This document shows positions 1 to 11,504 of a DNA stretch of 64,000 nucleotides, piece by piece. Both the position numbers and the translations under genes were made by a program. Numbering within the stretch: position 1 is the first letter of the stretch; the number at the start of each line of letters is the position of its first letter. Source of the DNA: Klebsormidium nitens (Eukaryota > Streptophyta > Klebsormidiophyceae > Klebsormidiales > Klebsormidiaceae); contig DF237382.1 in assembly GCA_000708835.1 (NCBI GenBank), positions 1 through 64,000 of the forward strand, given 5' to 3'. Below the pieces are notes generated by a model. The model was given only the letters and a program-made list of their open reading frames with translations, had not been told where the DNA came from and made no database searches.

Positions 1-565
1 TCTAGACTCTTGTCATTCAGTCTTTGAGTACCGTACTCTGGCCCTGGGCACACGAGTCACGACGCTTCCAACTTTGGAGAGTTTTCCTTCACTCGTCTTG
101 CGCCCAGGCGGTCCGAGTTGCCGAGTCATCTTGCTCATGCAAATGGATCATGGCGCCCTAGCTCGGTAGTCAGGTCACCTCAGGTGGTCCTTGGCCTGAT
201 GGCAGTGATCCTCATGGTGGACCCGCAGTTTACAAGGAGTTCACGAGCAGCCCCCTCGGTGTGCAACTCCTAGATCCCAAAGAGGTGGAGCAAATACCCA
301 CAGGAATGTTCACGACCCTGAACCCTTCCAGAGCTTGGAATCAAAAGCAGGCGTCTGAAGGATCGTTGGTTTGCTTGCGCCTGGACCCAGGGGTATCAAC
401 CACGTCAGGGACCCCCATTAGACTATGCATTCCAGCTTTGTCTAGGCCACATGTCAAGCTTGTCTTCAAGTTGGCTGTGCTATGGTTCCTTCAATAAAAG
501 CGATGATCGTCCTCAGCGTTACCGCTTGAGGAGCTAGGATAAAGGTGTCCTTTCCTGCCGCAAGG
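1..565. other. 5' flank of the STOP1-like gene
   Basis: No coding sequence is recognised here. Short open frames exist (for example around 261-497) but show no family resemblance. This stretch probably holds the promoter and 5' UTR of the STOP1-like gene that starts at 566. An AATAAA-like string near 495 could instead be the polyadenylation signal of a gene lying upstream of the window. Confidence 0.4.
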
Positions 566-3500
566 ATGTCATTCCAGCATCTTCATGATAAGTCCGGCTT
601 CTTCGGTGGGGAAATGGCGAGCAACCCCGGGCCCCAGTCTTTCTTAGACCTGGCGGGTGTGCCACTTGCGGGGAGGGACCCCTACCAGTCCGCGTCCAGG
701 GGTTTGCACGACCAGCTCAGCCATGCACGCCTTGATTTTCGCCCTCAGTTGGACCGCCAGCCCTTAGGTCAGGACCACGGGTTTCAGGCTGCGCACAACT
801 TGAGCTCGTCCCAAGGTTTGATGCTCGGGAACTTGCAGTTGCCAGGGGGGGGGATGAGCAGTCATGCTGCTCTAGCGGCATTCTTGCAGGCGGGGCTAGC
901 AGGTGGCCCTTTAGCACAGGACACAACTGGAGGAGGAGAGGCCATGCTGTTTCCCAGCTCGCTGCTTAGCACGTTGAACCAGTTGCAGAAGGTGAGAGCT
1001 GCTGCAAAAAAAAACGTACAACTATCAGTTCACCTTGCTTTTGTTGAATGCTAGAGGTTTTGCTCTTGTTCCCTCACAGTCTATCCGTCTAGTTTACTGT
1101 GGCTTCTACCATGGTTTCACTGAAATTTCAGGGTTCGGATTTGTTTCTTGAGACAGGTCTTCTGTCGAAGTAAGTGCTCTTTGCATAGCATTGCAATCTT
1201 GCAGCTTGGGATTGGTGAGGCTGTGTGTAACCTGGCGCTCTCCATTTCTGTGCCTAGTCTTGTTGAATGTAAAGCAGTTGCTCCATGATCACACATGAGC
1301 AATGTTCCGAGGAATGAAACTTACTTCGTTGTGCATCCATGCATTTGCATGCACTGCCAGTTACAATGTTGGTGCTGCAAAAACTTCCCAAGAAGATTGA
1401 TATCTGTAGAAGCGCATCGGGGGGCTAGTTTCTGAGATGTGCAACGCTAAGAAATTCATTTGGCCTGTGGAAGCGGAAAGTCAGCTTCTTGACTTTCTTG
1501 ACTTGCGCATCGGAGGGCTAGTTCCTTCGTTGCCATTGTAACTCAGATCCTTACTTACAAACATGCTCGCTTCAACAACATTGCTTGGCCTTTGTAACGA
1601 TTTGTAACTATTGATGCCTCCTTTTCTTATTCTTTTGTTGACGGGGGAAGCAGATACCTAATCGTCTTTTTTTCTGTGGGCGACTGCGCTTCTTTCTTAA
1701 TGCCCATTTTGAACAGCATTCTCAATCCTTCTCTGCGAACTTCGGTGACACCACAGCATCTTGTATTGCAGAACATCGCCACTCTCCAAGCCCTTATCCC
1801 CCTCCTGAACCAACACGGCACCAGTCGCTCCCAGCAAGAAGCGGCCACCATCGGCGTGGCCAATGTTTTGCAAGCCTCTATGGCTCAGCTAGCTTCCGCA
1901 GCAGCAGGTCTTCTGCCGGCTACTCAACCTCTCCCAGGTGACCGGCTGAATAGCGCCAGGGGAACGGCAGGGAGCGCTGCTCTTAACACTACATCAGCAA
2001 ACATCTCAAGCTTTGGGTTGCCAGACGGGAACAGTGTTCGAAACGTGGGGGGGGAGTTGACGCAGCAGGCGTCGGACAAGGAGGAGGAGCAGGGGGGTGT
2101 GGGGTCGTATAAGGAGGACTATGACTCGGAGGAGAATCTGCCTGGTAAGTGTTCAGGCTGCGCCCATTCCTCTTTTCTTGGAAATTCTTATTAAGTGTCT
2201 GTATGCTGGTTGAGGTACTACCTTGCGGCCTCTTCTGCTCGGCGGAAGGTTAGTGAAAGCTGTGCAATCAATTCTGGCGAATGGGGCGAGCGTCTCAGAT
2301 CTGAAATAGACCCGATGGTTTTGTGCCAGGAGGTTTCGGAAGCTCCTGCATCTGCATTCGTGCACTGATCAGAATGCAAAGCTGCAGATCTGACCAGCGG
2401 CTCTTGTTTTAGAAGGGGTTTGTTACCTGGCTGTTTCCAGCGATCCGTCTGCCAAGGCCAGTATAGGTCCCAATGGTGGGGCGATTGCACTGGAAGCTTC
2501 ATCATCTTGTCCGGCATGTTAGCGAGCTTGCATCTACCACTCTTTGAAGTCTCTCAGGTCTTCTGCCCCGGATGTCTCTCTTTGACGCAGCGGCTCTACT
2601 GGCCTGCATTTTGCCAGAATTGTTGACTTTTGGGAGGGCCGCTCACTGGCTACATTTACTTGCACATGGCGAGCCGTTGCTGTCGTTCCTTACTCGTTTC
2701 ACTCAGCCAGTAAGAAGCGCGAACTCCATGTAACCAGAGGCTTTGTGCAGAGGGCTCGTACGATGTCATGGAACTAGACGCGATGGAGATCCTGGCCGAG
2801 CACACGCACTTCTGCGAGATCTGCAACAAAGGTGGGGTTGGCATCCCCTCCGGCCAGACCAGCATCCCAAAACTGGCTGAGGGTCATATCAGATGTCCTA
2901 GTGACTTTGTCGCAAGGCATGACGTTCTATCATGCTCTGTCACCAGCTGATGTGGAATCCATGTTTCATCTTTCCACAGCCTTCATCGTAACACCGTCAC
3001 ATAGGGCTGCTATTTTGGACCACACTTGTCAACACTGTACGGTCTCATTTGAACTAACGACGTGCAGGGTTTAAGCGGGATGCAAACCTGCGTATGCACA
3101 TGCGGGGCCATGGGGACCAGTACAAGACTGCAGCCGCGCTCGCGAAGCCAGACAAACCACAGGAATCTGGAACCTTGCGACCGAAAAGGTTCGTACATAA
3201 ACCTTTCTCCGGCAGCGGCACTCGCTTCTGTACTTTGCTAAATTATTCGTACAGTGGTTTGGGAAAGTTGGCCGTCATGGGAGTCAGCTTAAGTTGAGGT
3301 GCCTTCCACCATGTATGGTGAGAGTCGAAGCGGCATGGATCTCACTGAAGAATTGAGATCAGCATCTGAGATTCTCAGAAGTCGCTGCTTGGGGTGTGTC
3401 TGGTGTTGTTGCAGCGTCCACAAGTCTTCAAGGCTGGCAAAGCAGTCTATAGGATTTGCCTAATTGTTCAAGGTTGACGCCGCAGGAATGTTTTGGGAGA

Positions 3501-5800
3501 TCGATAATCTCCGCAGTTGCAAGTTCCTCAATGTTGCCCTGGAACTTGATATGCTGATGGCTGCGGCCCCTGTTTGATTGCAGGTTCAGCTGTCCCCACG
3601 TCGGTTGCAAGCGCAACCGGAAGCACTCCAAGTTCCAGCCGCTCAAGACGATGCTGTGCGTGAAGAACCACTACCGGCGGAGCCACTGCCCCAAGGTCCT
3701 CTCCTGCAGGTAAGGCTTGACAGCAGGCTGAGGCTTTTCATTTCTCATTACAGCAACCCATTGCTCACTAAGCGACGTGGGTAATGAGGTACCGTACCAA
3801 CTGGCTGGGTTGGTTTGATTGGGAAGGTGCTTGTGCAGCCCAGTATTTGTTCAGCAATACCCTTAGCAACTATCGTTTTGCGGAGATTCGAAGATCGACG
3901 CAACTGAAGTAGTGCAGGCATTCTAGTTACAAAGCCCAGCCTTTTGAGAGCCTGGCTTGTCCTGCGCGCTGCCGTGGTCGCTCTTGTGATGATTGCTACA
4001 GGAGTCTGCAAAGCTCCCAGTGTCGCTTCCAGTCGGAACAGTGTCGGCATGCGAACATCTTCCAAAGCTGTAACTTGTAGACCGTTTGACTTGGTCGTCC
4101 ATAGCGATGCATGTCAGACCAGATTCCGCTGTAACAGCTTGCGAAAGGTTCAAAGTGTGAGCAATCCAGCCTCTGCGGCATTGCAGCAAGTGCGGAGCCA
4201 AGAAGTTTTCGGTGGTGGCGGACCTGAAGACGCACGAGAAGCACTGTGGGCGTGAGAAGTGGACGTGCTCGTGCAAAACGACCTTCAGCCGCAAGGACAA
4301 GCTGCTGGGCCACCTCAACCTGTTCAAGGGCCACAGGTGGGGCGCCGTAGTTCTGTCTCCTCATTCCCGAAACTGTTACCTTTTCCCGTCTCAGCATTCT
4401 AGTTGTTGTGCTCGTTGGTCTCCTTCAGTGTAACTGTTTTGTTATGTTGACCTTCCATTTCTTGAGTTTCTGAACACCGTTGTTTCTCGGATCTCCTTCT
4501 TGGCGACGTTCCCAACGTTGTTGTGTTTGTTGGTTTTCCTTTTGGTTCCTACTGTTGTCCACTCCTATCTTTGTATTCTTGATGCTGTTTCGCCTGCGCT
4601 AGGGTAAAGCGGGCGCCGATCGAGCATGCCATAAGGGTTTATCTAGAAGTCAAACAACACATCTATTGTGAGATAACCGGTGGAACCGTTTGGATAGGGA
4701 GGGCTACTGCTTCCCTCTTGCAGACCCTTCAGCACTATAGCCGTCGCAGTTTTAGATGCAGGCTGATATTCGAGTCTCTTTGAGATATTCCCAGACGGCG
4801 ATGTTACTAACTTTTGGGCCCCGAAAAGATTGCATCATCTTCGTTGGCCACTTTATCTTGCTGCGGGCTGACTCCGCTGGTTTCTCAAACGAGGTGTTAT
4901 TGTCGACGCCCACAGGTTCACATCTGAAGGTGGTTCTTCTTTCAGACGCAAGGTATTGCGGAAGCGAACAGCATTTGGTATTGGCAAGTAAGACTTGACT
5001 GACCCATTGTTTTCTCAAGCCACCAAGATGACAACGATCGCTGTTGTGCAGTCCCGTCCTGCCAAGCCCTACCAAACCGGAACCGGAAATAGGCGGTACG
5101 GGACCCGCTCTGCCAACTTCACAACGTAAGCCAGAACAATTTTCAAACGAAGTTGCGAGTTTCCCTTGCATCGTCTTTCTATGTTGTCGCAAGGCCACTG
5201 TCCGTTTGCTCGACCTTTAGGAGGACAACGATGTCTGCCGGGTTGGATGTACAATGTTTACTCCCCTTTCAGACTTTCAACAGCTTCATGCATGTCCTAC
5301 TTTGATCAGCGCATTGTGAAGCGCCCTTATCCTCTCCACTGCTAATGGCCCATGTTTTCGACATACCGACTCTCAAGTCTGCGCTTGCTTTAGGTCAATT
5401 GTTTTCTATCAGGGAGCATTGGTCGACTCTTGAGAGTGCCCCGGTCTCAGAGCCAGATTGAAAGCAGAAACGTCTCTAACAGCAGCCGCTACCGGATATA
5501 ACGGCTGAGCTTGCGGTGGGGACTGACGCCCGTCTTTTTGTACCGGTTGCAGCCTCGGCAACTAGTCTGGCGGTCGCGGAGGCGCTCGGGCTGGACCTGC
5601 AGAGGCCCTCCGAGGAGCAGCCGCGACTGGTGGGCTCTTTCGACACGCCCAACCTGCTATCCTCCTTTTACGGCTCCCACGAATTGCCCCTCGGAGGCCT
5701 GGAGGGCCAAGAGAACATGGGGCTCGCATTCCAGTTGAAGGAAGAGAATCAGAGCCTCAACTTTTGGGACCGGCGCGAGCAGCTGCCAGGGAAGCGGTAG
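566..5800 (+). CDS. STOP1: STOP1-like C2H2 zinc-finger transcription factor
   Basis: Seven exons are modelled: 566-991, 1772-2144, 2751-2831, 3068-3188, 3584-3709, 4187-4346 and 5486-5800, giving about 533 aa. The first 265 residues are Gln/Ser/Gly-rich and of low complexity. Four zinc fingers follow: a classical one with Cys287, Cys290, His303 and His307 ([20 protein letters not shown], then H), a second starting CPHVGC, a third with [16 protein letters not shown] and a fourth with [11 protein letters not shown]. This order and these strings are diagnostic of STOP1 (SENSITIVE TO PROTON RHIZOTOXICITY 1), a nuclear regulator of acid and aluminium tolerance genes in land plants. The sixth exon is uncertain: the obvious donor at 4337 (CACAG/GTGGGG) leaves phase 2 while the last exon opens in phase 0, so I used the weaker donor at 4347, which restores frame; a missed micro-exon is possible. 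The start is the first ATG in frame. Function in this organism is inferred. Confidence 0.9.
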
Positions 5801-7526
5801 CAGCCGGGCAAGGGGCATGTGCCTTTTTGTATGCCATTCCCCGTTGGAAGAGAATCAAATTGTGACAAAAGGGAGTGGCGGGAAGAGAGGTTTCGGGGAG
5901 GATAGACCGTGATCAAGAGATCTGATGAGAAAATCATCCACCTTCAATGGCGGCTTGCGCTGAGGCCTATGCAAAGGTTGCGTGGTAGTTTGAGGCGCAC
6001 TTTTGAGTGGGCGTATATACCTCCACGGCTTGCTACGCTAGCTTAGCTCTTGTACTTTAGCTTGACATTATCATTTGGTAAACAGTGGTGTTACTGCCTG
6101 CATTTGGAGTCATGAGCGTCACTGCTCATGTGCGTAAGGTAGAGACCAGCTCATCACGCATTTATTAGAGCGCTAGGCTTTCAAAAGAGCGCTAGGTCGT
6201 CATTGTCCAGGTAAACACGTTGCATCAAAAGGTATACACATTGCACCCTAAATCAGATCGCAATAGTTGCATTGTCAAAAAGTGGGGCAAATATGGCTCT
6301 CGCATTAGGAGCTTTAGGAGGGTTTAGGCTAAGTCCGGCAAACAGACAAGGCTAGTCGACAGACACCTTACATGTCAGTACCTTTGAGTCACGCTCGAAA
6401 AGAGTGGGTTTTCATGCTCAAATCTTGGATCGAGTTCGAACAATGTCGCGGTGTCGCACAATTCCGCACATGTCCCTGATAATCGAATGTGTATGTTGAA
6501 ATTGCTAAGTTGAGCCGTATGGCATGCACGCATAGGCCTGGCAAGCTGCCGCTCATGCACTGCTCAGTGCATCTATCTGGCATGCAGTGCGGGCTGTATA
6601 TTGCATGAGACTGCATATAGCTTCGATCGCTGTTCATAGCTCCTAGCTAGATCGATCCCTCTTATACACCATAAAGTTGCAGCACATAATCAAAAAATTC
6701 AGATTTGCAAATTGCATATGGACGAGATCGATTTCATATATAGTCCTGTTGCCCAAAAGTCATCTTAAGTTTAGGTAGTTGCGGTTTATGATCGAACCTC
6801 TAGCATGACTGTATTGTTGCATGTGCATCGTTGGCCACATGCCTGCATGTGAAGCGCTCATAGTCTAGCCGTGCATGTGCATGGCCGGCCCTGGGACATG
6901 CTGAGAACATCATTCATGACATGTTCTCTTTCGAATTGAGGCATGCATGATGGACTCATTGTATAAGAAACTCATTGCGTGCGAGCTTGGCTCATGTCGA
7001 TGTTTACTAGCAATTATATATGTCATGCACTCGACTATTTTCGAACACCGTGAATGTGCATCAGCAATAACCTGCCATGGCTATTCTAGATTCAGGACCT
7101 TTCTGGAAAAGATAGGGACATATCACCAAGATTGCAAATCTTGTGCAGCTTTGCATGATGCAAACCCACATGGGGGAATATGGAACGGACGCAGTTTCAA
7201 ACCTGTGTGAGCGGAAGCACAGCAATTCCATAACCAATCCCAAGGCACAACCGACCCACGGTGCGTGCCAAGTATTGAAAAACTCGGAGTGGTGAATTGA
7301 GAACTTGGGGATGACACTGTTGTCATCCTCTGCGCGACTCTGCTAAAGGGTTGTACAATGGAAGCAGTCCAATGCTCAACTGGCCTAGCCTTGAGTCAAC
7401 AGATGAATTTTACACAAATCGAAATTAGGATGCATCAACTGAGCGATACGACCATATCCCCCCATCGTTGGATCCTCTTCGACCTTTCTATGCAACCAAC
7501 GGAAAATGTGGTCCGCAGCACAAGCT
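5801..7526. other. Convergent intergenic spacer (STOP1-like / petC)
   Basis: This is the region between the stop codons of two genes that face each other. No gene is recognised. From about 6000 to 7200 the base composition shifts towards A+T and there are many overlapping GCATGC, TGCATG and CATGCATG strings (for example near 6522, 6840-6885 and 6942). Both 3' UTRs must lie here. Four other convergent spacers in the window look alike. Confidence 0.6.
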
Positions 7527-10432
7527 CTAAGACCACCAGGGCTTCTCGCCAGTTCTGAAGTCCGTCTCGGTCCAGGGGGACAACACGACCTTGTCGTCAA
7601 CAGTGTCAGCGTGAGCTAGGGCCAATGACTGCAAAAATTCAAGGGTTTCTAGTGAGATGCGTGAAATCGAAGATGCAAAGCGTCATGCAAAGTTCAAGCT
7701 GGACCTTTCGTGGAGCAGCCTACTCACTACCTTCAGTACTTTTAGCTTCAACAATTTCGAAGAACATCCATTTATGAAAACTGAAACACAGAGCAGCCAG
7801 CGAGCAAGTGCAAAAGGCTGCAAACAGAGAACTTGCAATTGTGCAGCATGAAAGGGCAAGCAAGTGAAGTGATGCACAGACGTTGCTGCCTCCGTTGCAA
7901 TACAATCGAACTAAATCAAGAAAGCAGAGGGCACGGTTCAGATTATGTGCAGGGGTTTTGAGACAGGTTAGGGACTGGTCTGCACGAAACATACAATAGA
8001 ACTGAGTGAGAGCAGGTTTAAATAAACGAAACAACGATCAAGACTAGGGTCTATTGAAACTGGGTTTGAATTTCAGAAGGTTTTGAGAGAACTAGGAAAT
8101 ATTTTGGACGCGTTTTGGACACTCACGAGAGGAGCGGGCCCGCGGACGACCTTGCCCTCGGAGTTGTACTGAGACCCGTGGCAGGGGCACATGAACTTGT
8201 TCTCCGCTTGGTTCCACGGCACAACGCAACCCAAGTGAGTGCACACGGCGTTGATCCCGAACGTCGTGATGGAAAGGTCCTCCTTGACGGTCAGGTATGT
8301 CGGGTCACCCTGCAAAGTTGGAAGTGCTGCTTTTACTACCATAGCCTATGTCGATCAGAAAGTTCCGAGTACCTGAGGGGGTGGCAACCGCCGAGTTTGC
8401 ACGAGAGAAATCTCAAAAAGACATACGTAAGTGCCAATGCAAGGACTGGCTGACGGCGGCACTTGTGGTCGTGCGATTGAAATCTGCAGGCATATGGAGG
8501 CTGTTCAATGAACAGCGCTTCTGCTTGTCCTCCATTTGCAATCACTGCTCTTTTTTGCTTCCGACCCTGATAGGCTGCACTCTTTATTGCTTCAGACTAG
8601 TTCTAACTCGAGCAGTGGCAGACCTAGTGTGAACCTCACCTTCAGGCCCTGCACAAGGGACTTGTCATTGGCAAGATGCGTCTTTGTCCACTTGCTGACC
8701 GCAACGTCATTGCCCAAGGCGTCCTTGGCAACAACACCACCGCCAGCCGAGCCGGATCTGCAGCGCACAACGGACTTTCTTCTCGTGTACTCAAGAACCC
8801 AGAATAATCCATGCTTAACCCCTTAGCAAATGCTAACATCAAATTAGGGTTCAGCGGACCAGATGCATACGCATGCAGCTTCTGCTGAGCACTCTCCCTG
8901 AGACTGCAGAAACCTAGGAACCGCAGCATGTCATTTCCGGACAGTCGCCTTTCTAGAAAAAGCTACCAAGCTGTCTGAGAACCCCGCAAGGATTCGCGCG
9001 AGCAGGGGAACCGGTAACTCACGAAGGGGGCACGAAGAAGTAGGCATAGGGTCCGAGGAGGCCAGCCGCAGGAAGGGAGAGGGCTCCGACAAGGAGGAGG
9101 TTCATTGTGACCCTCTTGTTCATGTCAGGAACCTTGTCGCTAGCGACCGCGGCCATGCTGACAACCTTGGCAGCCCTCTTGCCCTGCCTCACAACGCTCC
9201 CCTGAGCCACAAAGGGCTTTACGCTCGTAGCGAGGCCATTGGAAGAGGAGCCAAGCTGCAGAAGCAACGAGAAGTTGAAGAGTCAGGGTTAGAAGCAGAG
9301 GAACCAGAAGAGACGCGTTCTTGATTTGTTTGACCAATGTTTCATCCTCAAACCTGCAATAAGACACCTGGCCCGAGTTGACCACAGCGCCTGTTGTGAG
9401 AAGCAAAAGTCACATGGTTGTGATGCTGCATACTGCAAGAGTCGATTTGTTGCTGTATGGGCCTCTGTGAGGACTCGCTGTGCTTGGTTGACCAGATCAG
9501 CTGCAACAACGAGGAGATCGTAATGAATGTGCCCCAACGACCAACCTCCCAATCTGTTGCTCCTATCCCCATCTCTACCAAATGTATTTCAATCCTGAAC
9601 CTGCGATCGGAGAGAGAGCAGGCTGCTCTTGGAAAATCTCAGATTGAGGCCCTCGACTCAGAAGGGCGCAAGCTGTTATATGGTCTTGACATAACGCCTC
9701 ACAACTGGCAGGCAGCTTCGGAGAAATGGCGATGCCTCCGGTACCGAAAAGCTGCACATACTACCTCAAAGTGCTAGAATGCTGCCCCATCCAGCAAAAA
9801 CAGGCAGTGCGGACGTCTCTGCTTTGATTTGTGCTTTCCAATATCTGTGCTGACCTCAGTGAATCATCATTAGCTCCATCCAACCAATGCTGTTGCCAGA
9901 CCATTGTAAAGGGCTTAACTGCGCATCAGGTTCTGGCAGATTTGTCTACTGCAAAGAGCCGTGCCGCACAAGGACTAAGCATGCCTGTTGGAATTACAAA
10001 GGCCTTCTCAGCACCTTCTTGGTAAAGGTACTTCTACCAGTAAGTCCGAACCTAGACGCTTTGACCATGAAGTTTAGAAAGATAGCTAGTGAAACCAGGC
10101 CCTGTCAAGAAGGTTGCTCACAGAAATGACCAACTTCCCAAAAAGTTGGCTATGCTTGTCAAACTAAGATGTTTATGACACTGCAGGAAGCACAGTCACC
10201 ACAATACACTCCTCTGGACATCGCTACCCTGTTGCTTGCTACTTGTCAAATCCATAAGATAAGACCAACCGAACAGACCAAAATGGACAAGGAGACACTG
10301 GATTGAGCACACAAACTGAACAGCTCTCAAAAATTGGTACGGTTTGGTCATCACCTTGCTGGCAGAGGGAGTGAATGCTGTCCTTGGCACGACAGCGGCA
10401 GATGAGGAAGCAGCCATGGTTGCAGAAGCCAT
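7527..10432 (-). CDS. petC: Cytochrome b6f complex Rieske iron-sulfur subunit, chloroplast precursor
   Basis: Five exons on the minus strand: 10355-10432, 9023-9255, 8640-8757, 8127-8309 and 7527-7628, giving 237 aa with all phases compatible. The product passes electrons from plastoquinol to cytochrome f in the thylakoid membrane. Residues 1 to about 60 form a Ser/Ala-rich chloroplast transit peptide. Residues 76-99 (after DMNKRVTMN) are the single transmembrane helix, followed by a Gly-rich hinge (GSAGGG). The [2Fe-2S] ligand boxes are CTHLGC (166-171) and CPCHGS (184-189), with both disulfide cysteines present. The C-terminal signature [14 protein letters not shown] is complete, and the length is normal for the family. 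The last exon is short and 498 bases from the previous one; it was placed by family similarity. An ATG at 10432 precedes a second in-frame ATG five codons on. Nothing suggests a defect. Confidence 0.97.
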
Positions 10433-11504
10433 TGCTTTCCCCTTCCTCTACTGTGGACCCTACCAAAGCTCTGTTGGCAGAGGAGAAAGCGCAAGGAAAG
10501 GGAAGCGCCTGCAAACTTTTCAAACGTGCACTCCCAGTTCAACTTGAAGGAGGTGGCGATATCTGCGAATCTGGATAAGAAATTAGAGGATAAGGCTGCG
10601 CCCGTAGAATGGTTAAAGCTTCTGTGAAACAGTGTCAATGATACTGAAATTACGTACCGGGTTTGGTGGCCATGTGCCGTGGGCCGTTGGCTAAATCCGT
10701 GCCAGTGAGGCAAGGGGTACAAAGAAGCCAAACTTTTTTCGGAATTGTACGCAAGTCGGCGCTCGTCCAATAAAGGTGGGTACCGCGCAGGCTTGATTTC
10801 AAAGAACCGTTGCAAGCTAAGGTACCCACCACTGCACGGTCTCTGTACCGGGCCAGATTGCTACCGGGGAGCCTCCGACCAACACTAGAAACCTAAATAC
10901 AGTGACATAACCCTAACCAACACCCTAGTCGTTCCGCCACAGCCCACCCCAGCCCACCCTAACCCGCCCACCAACCCCACCAACGTCACTCGGTTGTGCT
11001 CTGTGAGCAGTGCCCGGTTGAAATACATTGCGTCGACGAGCAGTCTATTCCCAAAAATGTTTGGCTTCCGAAGTTCTTTGTCCGTTTTGCGCCAGTGAGC
11101 TTGTCTTTCTTATTCTGAAACTGTTTTGCTCGTTAGTGCAAACCAGTTTCCTGTCAGCAAACCTCGGCAGTGGTCAGCACACGCTGCCCCCGAGCAGTGT
11201 CTCTGGCTCCGAGCAGCGACCTCTTGTAACAATGGAACTCTTTGGTTGTCGCTTGGATACTTTCGAGTCGGCTGTTCACACTTTGTCCAGGGGAGGAGGA
11301 AGGGCATTAGCATCATGCTGCCTGTGCATGCATTCGTGGCATGGTTCGACATTTCCAGCGCGCTTCCCTCTCCTTGTCAGCTTCTTTCTCTTGTCATGGT
11401 GCCGAACCAGGGCTTACCATGATGCTGGTTCAATTGTGAAGCTTGGGTTTGCAGAACCAGAAGGAGTGCACATTGGTGCTAGCAAGGGTTTTTGATGCAA
11501 CGCC
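10433..11504. promoter_or_regulatory. Divergent promoter region petC / PQ-loop gene
   Basis: This 1.07 kb stretch lies between two start codons on opposite strands and must hold both promoters and 5' UTRs. A telo-box-like ACCCTAACC occurs at about 10909. It begins a strongly C-rich, G-poor stretch (about 10905-10990) of repeated CCCACC/CCCTAACC. No conserved open frame is seen. Confidence 0.55.

Noticed and set aside
261-497. Open frame of 78 codons upstream of the STOP1-like gene
   Set aside because: No family resemblance and no downstream splice partner; more likely part of the promoter or 5' UTR.
1411-1522. Two copies of GCGCATCGGNGGGCTAGTT in STOP1-like intron 1
   Set aside because: Only 19 bases, no exon sequence involved and no third copy; not enough for a separate repeat claim.
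10905-10990. C-rich CCCTAACC-like stretch as an interstitial telomere
   Set aside because: Only one or two CCCTAA units, not tandem; better read as a C-rich promoter region with a telo-box-like motif.
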